This document shows positions 33,220 to 42,790 of a stretch of DNA of 64,000 bases, one piece after another. Source of the DNA: Metarhizium brunneum (taxonomy: Eukaryota > Ascomycota > Sordariomycetes > Hypocreales > Clavicipitaceae); the NCBI RefSeq assembly GCF_013426205.1, contig NC_089428.1, positions 992,001 through 1,056,000 of the forward strand, written 5' to 3'. The translations under genes and the position numbers were made by a program. Below the pieces are notes generated by a model that saw nothing but the letters and a program-made list of their open reading frames with translations, was not told the DNA's origin and made no database searches. Numbering within the stretch: the first letter of the stretch is position 1; each line of letters begins with the position of its first letter.

Positions 33220-34029
33220 ATGAAGCACTTTGCTGCCCTGATTCTGGCGTCTGCCCTGGCCATCCCGCTGGGTGCTGCTCGCCTCCCATCATTTACGCCA
33301 ACATCAGAAAATCTTCCCAGCGTCGTCTACCGTGGCGACCTGATTCCTCCAGAACAGTATAAAAAAGACGGCGGAATCCCGCCCGAGTTCACGGGGAACA
33401 TGACAGACAGCTCATACAGTTTGTGGTCGCACAATAAAGGTACCGATTTAAGCCCCGGCAGGGATTTCCAATCGGCTTACGCGGCAACCTCGACGATATT
33501 TTCAGTCGCTGTTGCTTTTGCCATCAAGGACAATCCAAACGAAGCAGGATGGATATATCGAATCCACGCCACGCCAAATATGATTGACTTGGACCACTCT
33601 GATTTCACGCCCTCATATCTAGAGCGCGAGTTTGCTGCCACGGGGGGAATACGCTGGGACCAGGTTGAGGCCTGGCTCGAGGTTCCCAAGAATGTGTCGA
33701 CCAACAAGAGCGCCGACGGCGGCATCGGGCGAGAAGAGAAACAGAGGTGGAGGACGGCTGAGGGTTTTGAAAAGGAGTTCCCCGACTTGAAATGGGTCAA
33801 CAACCCAGACTACAACTCAGTATACGACCAATATCGCGCTAGTCAAGGACAGCCTCAACTTGCTGGCGCGCCGGAGAGACGACTAGGGCCACTTGCAAGC
33901 GAATTCGCAAAGGAGAACAAGACATTGAAGCAGCATGCCATTGAGTTTATGGACAAGGTTGGCGCGCCTGTGGGCTGGAAGGGAACCCTTCCACTTGACC
34001 TCAAGGCTCCTGTACGCTGTCGAGCGTAA
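33220..34029 (+). CDS. Heat-labile-enterotoxin-like secreted ADP-ribosyltransferase (A chain)
   Basis: Intronless, 269 residues. A signal peptide (FAALILASALAIPLGAA) is followed by VVYRGDLIPPE..GGIPPEF, which matches the NAD-binding Arg start of the LT/cholera A-chain fold. ATSTIFSVAVAFA stands for the central Ser-Thr-Ser motif. LEREFAATGGIRWDQV holds an ExE pair (E-R-E) in the catalytic-loop position. The family transfers ADP-ribose from NAD to host proteins. Entomopathogenic Hypocreales often carry many such genes, with few known targets. No B subunit is seen. The gene is unbroken, with a TATA box, inside an AT-rich island. Family call is strong; target and role are unknown. Confidence 0.85.
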   Translation: MKHFAALILASALAIPLGAARLPSFTPTSENLPSVVYRGDLIPPEQYKKDGGIPPEFTGNMTDSSYSLWSHNKGTDLSPGRDFQSAYAATSTIFSVAVAFAIKDNPNEAGWIYRIHATPNMIDLDHSDFTPSYLEREFAATGGIRWDQVEAWLEVPKNVSTNKSADGGIGREEKQRWRTAEGFEKEFPDLKWVNNPDYNSVYDQYRASQGQPQLAGAPERRLGPLASEFAKENKTLKQHAIEFMDKVGAPVGWKGTLPLDLKAPVRCRA

Positions 34030-35288
34030 CTGCTACGGCTTCACGATGTGCCGGCAGAGTTCGTATCAAGGATATTATAAAGGGTATAGACGCCAAATTA
34101 AGGCGACGTGTTGAGATGACGTTGCTGGTTTATGCAATAGCTATATTCTGACAATATTTGAAACAAAAAAGACCGCTATCAACCTTGTTTCTTAATAGGT
34201 TCCTGTCAGAGAGACTGGAGTCTAAAAAAAACACATATAACGCCGGGTATTCGTTGGTCATTACCGACCCAACTACTAATCCGGTGCTCGCTAGGTTATC
34301 GTACGAGATCAGACGGGCTCTGGCTCGTGCTGTAGGTTATATATTGACCCTTCGCACCGTCACCAGACTCAGCACTGATCCTTGCGACAGATTGGTCGTT
34401 GAATTGCCGCCATCGATGTGTCTGTTGTCGAACGTGCCGGAAAAAGCGCAACTGCCGCCGCTGAAATGCTAGACAGGAACTCTGATAAAAACAACACCAG
34501 AGACAGTGGTGGCAAACGAAAAGCCCAGGCCAGCGCCTAGGCGACAGCAGGCAGAATTACCGTAAGATCTATTTCGTAGTCCTTCTTCTGATGGAACATA
34601 CTGAGGCTACTACGTGCGCAGAAGAGGAAAAAGCAAACCAAAAAGGATCCTCCCATGAGATGACTACATGGACCAACCAGATCTTACACCTTCCGGGGAC
34701 CGCTGGCTCTGGCAAACAAAAGATGTGTCAGGGATTGGTAATTGGGGCCCTTAGTACATACATGGAGCAGGGGCCGACCCGGGTCACAGACATGCAGCGA
34801 GCACAATAATAAGTGACACCAGATCCATTGACAGTTCCTCAGCTGGGCCTCATCTGCTGGCGATGTCTTGGCTCAGCAGATGCAGAGACGGCGATCGTTG
34901 CCTGGTCGGGACAAGTGTTTAATAAGTTCTGTCTGTGAAGAGTCAAGTCGCGGTTTGCACGACCAGCCGTCCCGCGAGGCACGAGCTGTCAGACGAGCTA
35001 CATGTCTGATATCTGTCAGCCTTTCGCCGATCTTCTTGCGTCTTGTACGCCGCGGCAAGCGCGTATCCATGCATCCGGCTTTTATCGGCATCAGACGTAC
35101 CAAGATAGCGGCCGCCTGCCATGACCAATACAGAGTCTGAAGCCCGCGAGAAACACGCAAAGTGACACATGTATATATAGACGGATAGTTGGCGGTAGCC
35201 TCGTTGCCTCTCCAAGCTCGAGCAGTTTCATGTCCTCAAGCAGATACCCCACGGGCACTGAACATCGGAAGTCTTCTTTCGTAGCCCA
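34030..35288. other. Intergenic with a 5S relic
   Basis: It holds the inverted 5S relic at 34233-34344. A P-loop-like GTAGSGK in a short frame at 34591-34809 is not enough for a gene call. The last 200 bp are the promoter side of the alpha-dioxygenase gene. Confidence 0.5.
34233..34344 (-). pseudogene. Degenerate 5S rRNA copy
   Basis: 112 nt, reading on the minus strand. It retains GTCTGATCTCGTACGATAAC and GGATTAGTAGTTGGGTCGG. Helix I has become ATATATAAC/GTTATATGT, that is CA-to-TA type changes relative to ACATACGAC, which resemble repeat-induced point mutation. Helix II no longer pairs well. T8 follows. Confidence 0.65.
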
Positions 35289-37343
35289 ATGTCCAGCCAA
35301 GAGGTCAAAATGCCTGGACAACTTCCCCCCTACAGGCCCAGCCTGTTCGACCGCGTTCTAACCAAGGCCTTTGGCATGATTAACAAGATTGTGCCGTGGT
35401 ACAAGTTCCCGGGCATCATCGGGGCCATCAACCTCGAGGCAATCAGGACGACTTTGCGCCGCAACAACCTCCACGACGGCTACCCACCCGGACACGCTGT
35501 GGTCAGCATGGCCGAGCCAGAGCCCATGGATGAGCGCTTCCTCCACGCGCGAAACTCGGACGGAAAATACAACTCGCTTACGATGCCACGCATGGGTTGT
35601 GCGGGCATGAGGTTCGGACGCCAGTTTCCTCGTGAATACTGCCGCAAGCCAACAGAAGAAGAGCTCTGGAATCCGAATCCCCGCGTCATTAGTGAAAGGT
35701 TCATGAAGCGCCGGGAGGGTGGTTTCATCCCTGCCACGACGCTCAACCTCCTCGCCGCCGCCTGGATTCAGTTTCAAACGCACGATTGGATGGCTCATGA
35801 AAAGGTCCGTCGTGGCCAGTTGGTTGGGGAAAATGTGCGACATAGGCTAACAAACTTGGGGCCCAGGCTCACGACTCGTATAATATTCCTCTTCCAGAAG
35901 GAGACGGCTGGCCAGGTGGTCGGATGGAACTGCTCAAGACGCAGCCCGACGAGATCCTTGACGCCTCGGATATCGAAACGCCGGGATACAAGAACGTGAA
36001 TACGGCCTGGTGGGATGGGTCCCAGATTTACGGCTCGAGCGAGGTCGAAACGGAGAGGCTACGCACCGCGCACGAGGACGGCAAGTTGAGGCAGATTTCC
36101 TACGACGCGGCCGGCGTCCCTCTGACTGGTTTCGTCGACAACTGGTGGTTTGGCCTACACATTCTTCACTCGCTCTTTGTCCTCGAGCACAACGCCATCT
36201 GCGACAGGCTCCGTCGGGCGTATCCAGATTGGAACGGGTACGTGGGCCATTTTCCCGTCTTTTGCTCGGCAGGATTTATTAACCGTCTGCTTGATGCAGC
36301 ACCAAGATCTTCGATACTGCCCGGCTCGTCAACTGCGCACTCATGGCCAAGATCCATACGGTCGAATGGACGCCGGCGGTTCTCGGCCACCCGGCTCTGC
36401 AGATTGGCATGAATGCGAATTGGTGGGGGCTCGCCGGCGAAACCCTCACAAAGTTCGTCGGCCGGCTCTCCAAGACGAGCGAGATAATCAGCGGCATCCC
36501 GGGGTCTCCAACCGAGCTCTTTGGCGTTCCCTACTCCCTCACCGAGGAGTTTGTGTCCGTGTACAGGATGCACCCCTTGATTCCAGGCAAGTCGATCCTT
36601 TCGGCATATAACAAGAGGATACGTGTCTAATGCCACGGGCCCGAATAGACAGCATTGCCTTTTTCAACGGCGCCACGGGCGCGCACCATTCGACTGTGCC
36701 CATCAACGACCTCATCTTCCACCAGGCGCCGGCGCCCTTCAAGACGGGCCTCGACTTATCCGATGCCTTTTACTCGTTTGGCATCAATTATGCCGGCGCC
36801 ATCACGAACAACAACTACCCCGATTTCCTGCGCAGCCTGCACACGCCCGACGGACAGGTCCGCGACCTGGGGACCGTCGACATCCTCCGGGACCGCGAGC
36901 GCGGCGTCCCGCGGTACAACCAGTTCCGCAGACTGCTGGGCATGTCGGCCCCCGAGACGTTTGAACAACTGACGGGCGGTAATAACGAGTTGGCGCAAGA
37001 ACTGCGCGACGTCTACGGCGACATTGAGCTCGTGGATGCCCTCGTCGGGTCGCACAGTGAGCCGCTCATCAAGGGCTTCGGCTTTAGCGAGACGGCCTTT
37101 CGCGTTTTCATCCTAATGGCAAGCAATCGCCTCAAGAGCGATCGCTTCTTCGCCGGCTCGTGGAACGCGCAGACGTACACCGAGGAAGGGCTGCATTGGG
37201 TGCAGCATACCACCATGAAGGATATTTTGCGGAGACACTGTCCGGAGCTGGGCCCGGTCCTGGATCAGAGCGAAAACGTGTTTGCGCCGTGGGCCAAGCT
37301 GCCCAAGTCAAAGGCGTATGGGGGCATTGAGACAAATGCCTGA
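35289..37343 (+). CDS. Fatty-acid alpha-dioxygenase-like heme peroxidase (PIOX family)
   Basis: Four exons (35289-35804, 35867-36237, 36300-36586, 36649-37343) give 622 residues, the usual size of plant alpha-DOX. All three introns are 62 bp; the third (36587-36648) has a GC donor, GCAAGT..CTAATG..TAG. Landmarks in order: WIQFQTHDW (distal heme His), TAWWDGSQIYG, LEHNAICDRL, TARLVNCALMAKIHTVEWTP, and EEFVSVYRMH with the catalytic Tyr and proximal His; the C-terminus carries RDRERGVPRYN and SETAFRVFILMASNRL. The family adds O2 at C2 of fatty acids to make 2-hydroperoxides. No N-terminal signal. It is complete. Frame continuity across all three junctions supports the model; oxylipin signalling is an inference. 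Confidence 0.88.
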
Positions 37344-37439
37344 GACTGGGGGAATTGTTTTGTTCTGTTCCTCGTCAGAGTAAAAGTGATGCCAACGGAT
37401 TATGTAGCGTTCAACGTTACTTGTCTGTGGTTTCAGTAC

Positions 37440-37500
37440 CATCTCGAGCGCTAGGTTGATAGTTGGGTCGGTGACGACTAGTCAACACGTGTGTTGTATT
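37440..37500 (+). pseudogene. 5S rRNA 3' fragment
   Basis: GAGCGCTAGG..TAGTTGGGTCGGTGACGAC..GTGTTGTATT matches the 3' half of the complete copy 55 bp downstream, then T4. The 5' half is lost. Confidence 0.6.
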
Positions 37501-37554
37501 CTTTTGCGCTTCTTGTCTTTAAATGCTATAAAGTAAAATAAAGCGATGCCTGAC

Positions 37555-37673
37555 ACATACGACCACAGCCGCCAGTAGAACTCACGATCCCGTCTGATCT
37601 CGTACGATAACCTGGCGAGCGCTGGATTAGTAGTTGGGTCGGTGACGACCAGCGAATACCTAGTGTTGTATGT
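37555..37673 (+). rRNA. 5S ribosomal RNA gene (second type)
   Basis: 119 nt, the same length as the copy at 31934. Helix I ACATACGAC/GTTGTATGT and helix II GCCAG/CTGGC pair. Helix II has different bases from the other copy, a covarying change. The GATCCCGTCTGATCTCG block and GGATTAGTAGTTGGGT are standard 5S. The downstream T-run is short (TTAATTTT), so termination is less certain than for copy one. Confidence 0.72.
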
Positions 37674-38601
37674 GCCATTAATTTTGTGCCCCTCATCTTT
37701 TTGTCATGCAGCTCCATCTCGTTATCCGCATCTTCCAAGTTGGACCTGACAATCCAGCATCTTCTTCAACGCTATCGGCTTTTCAAATGCAAGTGATTGT
37801 TACTTTCCGTGGGTCTGTACCTCCGTGTAACAGAAATGATCCGCCTGAGAATGATGCACATCAACTCTGTTTCGATTCCAAAGAGGCGGTTATTGACCTT
37901 GCCAGGTGATTTTTCTTTAGTGGCAAAAGTATGCCATCACCTCCAGTTCTTTGCACATGGACGACTTCCCAGTCCACTGTACAAGGATGCTCAATAACAA
38001 ATCAGTTAAATCCAACATTACAACATGTAACATATGGTTATTACGGAGAACACAAGATTAAATGGCATGTGCTGAATGAGTTGTCAAGTAAATATCAGAG
38101 TACTTGGTCGACCTGCCATCACAAAACGTGGAATGCTTCGACGTTGCAGAGAGCAAGGGTCATACAAGCGATGTGGCCAGGAATCCGGCAATCAAATTAC
38201 TTGGCTTCATGATGGGCTTGACGAAACAGCGTTGGCTACAGATAAGACTGTCAAGGTGTCGTCAACACTGGCCGTTCAAGAGCCAGTTCGCAAGGCGTGG
38301 ATGGCACATTGTATGAAGCAGTGGGTCTTCGAGAAGAGTAGTGAATCATACCTTGTCACAAAAGATGGCAAAAGACGTATTTCGGTTCAGGTACGATCGG
38401 TCACTAATGATGCATTCCGTTTTTTGCGTCTCGTCTCGATCCGCGCCATTTCTAGGCGTGAGGAAAGACCTAATCACAGCCTGAGGTCCGACGGAGCCCA
38501 CCTTGGCTGTTAGAGATCCAACAGCCTCGTTGACGACATCGTTGGCATTCCCGCCTTGAGGCAACTCGCGCGGAACCACTTCAAGTTCCTGCTTGTCGAA
38601 A
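37674..38601. other. Intergenic, probably transposon debris
   Basis: Open frames at 38076-38513 (+) and 38346-38579 (-) overlap and neither has a clear domain. Being next to a Copia relic, both are probably decayed element sequence. Confidence 0.45.
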
Positions 38602-38945
38602 TCATGACGGTGTCCAGTGGAATGCAGGAACGTGAGCGACGTTCTCGGGTTGAATTAGACTCGGGCCTGATGGAGTGAGGACATGTACGCTTACGCCGCC
38701 CGTGCCTGTTATGTACGTGCCTGAGTTGCCAAACTGTATGGTCCCGTCATAGAGAGGCTTATATTCAGTGAAGCGAGACACCTCGTTACAGACATGTGTA
38801 TCTGCACAATTATCGAGCCGGAAATAGTCTTGATACTCGTCATTTGTGCTTGTGCTGAACGCGAACTTGAGTGTTGCAAATGCAGCTCTTGATTTACCCC
38901 AGCCTGCTTTGCGGAGACATGTGATGTGTCGTCTGCAGGCCTTTT
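38602..38945 (-). mobile_element. Copia-type retrotransposon relic (protease/pre-integrase region)
   Basis: A minus-strand frame ending at a TGA (38602-38604) reads FRLDNCADTHVCNEVSRF, the Copia aspartic-protease/GPI start (normally DSGA.xHxxN), then YDGTIQFGNSGTYITGTG, VHVLTPSG and ENVAHVPAFH, the usual order in Copia polyproteins. Upstream in the same frame a partial zinc-knuckle-like CRRHITC is visible. The protease DSGA is degraded to DNCA, and no integrase, reverse transcriptase or LTRs were found. An old fragment. Confidence 0.7.
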
Positions 38946-39012
38946 AGGTTAATCTTGCATAGTACTAGACGGCCAGAATTGGGGCAAGTCTATGCTGCAA
39001 ATTCGATAGCAG

Positions 39013-39189
39013 CTTCGAAAGCCTCGAAAGCTTCAAAAGCCTCAAAAGCTTCAAAAGCCCCCAAAGCTTCAAAAGCCTCCAAAGCTTCAAAAGCCTCCAA
39101 AGCTTCAAAAGCCTCCAAAGTTTCAAAAGCCCCGAAAGCTTTAAAGGCCCCGAAAGCTTTAAAAGCCTCGAAAGCCTTAAAAGCCTCGA
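39013..39189 (+). repeat. Minisatellite, 9/18-bp unit (Lys-Ala-Ser coding in one frame)
   Basis: Tandem AAAGCTTCAAAAGCCTCC-type units, about ten copies of 18 bp, degenerating at the 3' end (AAAGCTTTAAAGGCCCCG). One frame reads (KAS)n, but there is no signal, start context or partner exon, so I call the DNA repeat and not a protein. Flanking AATTCGATAGCAGCTTC pieces recur at both ends. A related degenerate repeat is at 57400-57612. Confidence 0.8.
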
Positions 39190-39604
39190 ATTCGATAGCA
39201 GCTTCAACGAGCCCAAATTTAATAGCAGCCTCGAAAGCCTCAAAGCCTCGAATCCAGCAGCCCCAAAAGCCTATGTCAAATTTGACCCGCCCGGCTCACC
39301 GCTTTGCTTACACTTACAATAAGTTAATTTTAAGTTACTACTAGAAACTAAAACCCTATTTATTAACTTACTTTTATACTTTATAGTACCTTTTTGGTTT
39401 ATTTTAAATTCTAATATATTTAACTTATAATATAAGCTTTAGTTCATTCCAATTATAACAAGATATTACGTAGTATCTACTAATATATTTTCTTTTATAT
39501 AATACCTTCATACTAAATTATTAAGCACTTATAAGTAAGAAACTAGAAAAGTATAAATATTTGCTTTATCTCCTAGAATTATAAATATTATTCTCTAAAG
39601 ATCT
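39190..39604. other. AT-rich intergenic
   Basis: Repeat flank, then AT-rich DNA leading into the promoter of the small secreted-peptide gene. Confidence 0.5.
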
Positions 39605-39611
39605 TATATAA
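39605..39611 (+). promoter_or_regulatory. TATA box
   Basis: TATATAA, 83-89 bp upstream of the ATG at 39694. Confidence 0.5.
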
Positions 39612-39693
39612 CTAGTACTATTAATTCTAATTTATTATATAATTTTATATTTTTTGCGCTACCTTACAAATCTTGATCTATCTAGTCAAAAAA

Positions 39694-39855
39694 ATGATCA
39701 CAAACTTGCTTATTCTTGCAACTGCCGCTCTAGGCGCCGTCGTTCAATACAGCGACGCTCGATATAACGGAATTCAATACAACACCGCTCAATATATTGA
39801 TGATCCAACAGTAGGCTATCTTACCCTTTTAAAGGATAGCGTTGGTCTCACATAA
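39694..39855 (+). CDS. Candidate small secreted peptide, 53 residues, Tyr/Gln-rich
   Basis: MITNLLILATAALGAVV is a good signal peptide. The mature part has repeated aromatic pairs (VQYSDARYN, GIQYNTAQYID) and ends DSVGLT before TAA. No cysteine, no intron, no known family. It is isolated in an AT-rich island with a TATA box at the same spacing as the other secreted genes. An in-frame ATC-type upstream start is ignored. A 53-codon frame can occur by chance, so confidence is moderate. Confidence 0.5.
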   Translation: MITNLLILATAALGAVVQYSDARYNGIQYNTAQYIDDPTVGYLTLLKDSVGLT

Positions 39856-41256
39856 CGCAGGCTTATATCTATCTCGATCATGGTTGTCATAAGCCGGAAG
39901 CAGGTATCGTTATCCAGACAACTTGTCGCTCGCTAAATTCAGATAAGAAGCTTATTAGCCGGTAAGCTAACAGAAACCCTTGTAAAGTAATTAACCCTTT
40001 TTATTTTATTTTACTAATAAAGGTAAATTCAGCATATATAATGGAATTCAGATTCCTGAGGGAGGGTATTGCGTGCTATATAGGTAGGTCCTTTGCCTCA
40101 CGCTTGGTAGTGATATTATTAATACCGCCTAGTGATGAACTATGTAAGACGAAGATAGGCGACATGACCGAAACCGACTGTTCAGCTATACCGAAGCAAG
40201 CCCACTCTATAATATGCTCCTAGAAAGGCCAAGAAGAGTAATACATCTTAATATAAGGTGCGATTCTGGCCGGAACCGAAGGGAGTAGTCAAAAAACCTT
40301 GCGATTTACAAGTAGTAAGTGGTGGATCTTCTAGAAGGCCTTAGTACAGGTTTTTCTCCCCTTTTATTAGGGGTTTTCCCTGTGCTATTATGCAAATGCA
40401 AAGGTTTTATTTTCGTATTAGGGTATATATTTTTTAACTCAGAATAATATTATATAAATAATATTATATCCTTTAAAAAAGTAAAATAAATCTGGCTGTA
40501 TAATATTTAGGGTTATAAATACTCTACTAAATCCACGCGTAAATCCACAAAAATTAATATAAAAGAAACTTGCGTCTTCTTATAACTTGTTATCTTAGCA
40601 GGTACAAGGCAAATAAATCCAATTAAAAGTAGGTAATCACTGTATAAGCCGAACTGTTTTGCTATAAAGGCCGTTTTAGTAGGGCTATATATAGCTAATA
40701 TTTTAAGTTTAGTAGTAATGTATTCTAATAAGTAGCAGAAATATTTATATATATATATAAATATCTGCCATTTAATATTAGCCGCTGGCTTACATGTTTC
40801 GCCAAGACAAGACGCCTGCGAGGCTGAAAGCTTTCCTTACTCAATCTTCACAAGTCGCAGTATCGTCTATCAAGGAACGAGAATCCCAGATAAGCTGGCA
40901 CTCATCCCATAATACCTTGTTCATACCGTCCCGTACAACTGCTTGTAGCGCGGTTTCTTTGGCATCTGATAAAGGTAGCGGTTGGGATTGACGGGGGCGG
41001 ATGATGTGCTCTGACATGGCGCGATGGAGTGAACAGAGAGACAACCACGTCGCCTGTAGGAGGTGACTTGTTTGAATGACAGTCTGGTTCTTTAGGATCA
41101 ATTGCTGGTTGACAGGGCGGCGTGGCTGGGAGATGCTGTCAAGTTTCTGCTGGCATATGGCCCGTGCCGCAGGCGTGAGCCAGCACAGACTGGCATCAAT
41201 CCATCCATCGCTCCCAGCTTGCCCAACACCAACATTAAACCATCTCGTCTCTTGCC
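39856..41256. other. Intergenic, AT-rich island
   Basis: About 40380-40790 is AT-rich. The frame at 40041-40223 has no domain. The last 200 bp are the promoter of the glutamine-synthetase-like gene. Confidence 0.5.
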
Positions 41257-42576
41257 ATGCCATCGGATATGGACAAGCTCAAGGAGTTCCTCCGAGTCAA
41301 CAAGTCCATCAAATACATCCGCATCCAATGGATAGACTACTCTGGCGTGCTGCGCGCACGCTTCGTCCCCATCGCTCGCTGCCTGCGAATCGCCAACGGC
41401 AGCGAAACCATCCGTCTCGCCCAGAACAGCATCATCATACCCATCTCCACCGCCCCCAGAATCTTCTCCCTCAGCGACTACCACGAAACTTGGCTCTTGC
41501 GCCCCGATTGGTCCTCCCTACGTGTTTGTGGCTTTCAGACCGGCCACGCGGCCGCCATGAGCTTCGTCGACCAAAAGGATGCCGAGACCAGGCTCGACAA
41601 GTGTCCACGCATGCTGCTTGTCCAGGCTCTTGAACGGCTTGACAAGGAACGGGGTGTCAAGGTGCTAGTAGGCTTTGAGATTGAGTTTGTGCTCTTAGAT
41701 GGAAATGGCTCAAATGACGTTATTAAGCCCCTAGATCGGCTGAATGGATACTCTAGAACAGCTGGATTGCGCGCCGAATCGTTGGCTCTAGTGGAAGAGA
41801 TTATCGACGCTCTCGAGCAGTCTTCCATTAGCATTCACCACTTCCATGCAGAAGTCCAGGATCAGCTAGAGATTGCCCTTACCCCTGAACCCGCGTTACA
41901 AGCCGTTGATTCCCTTGTTTTAGCACAGGAAACTATTCGGGCGATATGCGTACGTCGGAATCTCAAGGCGACCATGACCCCGAAACCAACACTGCCTGGA
42001 CCATCAAACAGCCTACATCTCCATCTCTCCCTCGTCGACATCGACGTGGAACGCGTGTCGGCAGATCATTTTATCGCCGGCGTCCTTGACCACGTGGGCT
42101 CGCTGTGTGCTTTTGGAATGGCAAATTACGATGGCTGCGCCCGTTCCATTGGCGATGCTGCGGGCGCATGGGTTGGATTTGGCACCGATAACCGTGACTT
42201 GCCGGTTCGCAAGATTTGCGACTGGCATTGGGAGTTCAGCATGATGAACGGCACTGCAAATCCCTATCTATTCGCCGCGGCTGTTTTGCTTGCTGCTTTG
42301 GATGGGCTTGCAAAGAAGACGGAGTTAGTTTGGAAGGATTGCAAGCTCTTCCCACATTTGATGAACGAGGAAATGCGGGTTGAATATGGAATCAATAACA
42401 GCATGCCAGTCACGTTTAAAGAGGCGCTGGATTGTTTAAAGGAGGATGCTGTTGTAAATGCTTGGATTGCAAAGGACTTGCTGGAGTGGTACATCTCCGT
42501 CAAGGAGAAAGAGGTGGAGGTTTTTAAGAAAATGACCGATGAGCAGAGACGGCTTCGATTCTTGGAGTACTTTTGA
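41257..42576 (+). CDS. Glutamine synthetase family protein (class I-like catalytic domain)
   Basis: Intronless, 439 residues. N-terminal beta-grasp part: YIRIQWIDYSGVLRARFVP. Catalytic part: VLVGFEIEFVLLD (metal Glu), HHFHAEVQDQLEIAL (metal Glu cluster), NSLHLHLSLVD (metal/ATP His) and MANYDGCARSIGDA. This matches the GS-I-like enzymes of fungi (the C-terminal domain type of FluG and gamma-glutamyl-amine ligases) more than the cytosolic GS-II glutamine synthetase, so the acceptor amine may not be ammonia. A broken isochorismatase gene lies tail-to-tail. Start at MPSDMDK; Met5 also possible. Confidence 0.83.
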   Translation: MPSDMDKLKEFLRVNKSIKYIRIQWIDYSGVLRARFVPIARCLRIANGSETIRLAQNSIIIPISTAPRIFSLSDYHETWLLRPDWSSLRVCGFQTGHAAAMSFVDQKDAETRLDKCPRMLLVQALERLDKERGVKVLVGFEIEFVLLDGNGSNDVIKPLDRLNGYSRTAGLRAESLALVEEIIDALEQSSISIHHFHAEVQDQLEIALTPEPALQAVDSLVLAQETIRAICVRRNLKATMTPKPTLPGPSNSLHLHLSLVDIDVERVSADHFIAGVLDHVGSLCAFGMANYDGCARSIGDAAGAWVGFGTDNRDLPVRKICDWHWEFSMMNGTANPYLFAAAVLLAALDGLAKKTELVWKDCKLFPHLMNEEMRVEYGINNSMPVTFKEALDCLKEDAVVNAWIAKDLLEWYISVKEKEVEVFKKMTDEQRRLRFLEYF

Positions 42577-42790
42577 GGCATATCCCGAGATAGCAGTCAT
42601 CGGATGGCGAGGAGGGACATACATTCGCGGCTGGAGTGTTTGCTGCTGCCCCTTCCCACGCAAACGACCACTCCGCCACAATCGTCTTTCTGGAAGGGGG
42701 TTGCTGAATAATGGTGAAGACACGTGTTGCTGATAGATGGATTGAATAAGTACCATTATGACACCAAGGGCTGTTCTCTTTTCTTCCGTA

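Noticed and set aside
34591..34809. GTAGSGK P-loop in a 72-codon frame, possible NACHT relic
   Set aside because: The Lys is followed by Gln instead of Ser/Thr and no other NACHT motif is visible.
38955..39344. 129-codon Lys-Ala-Ser repeat protein
   Set aside because: Reads as a minisatellite open in more than one frame; no signal, start context or homology.
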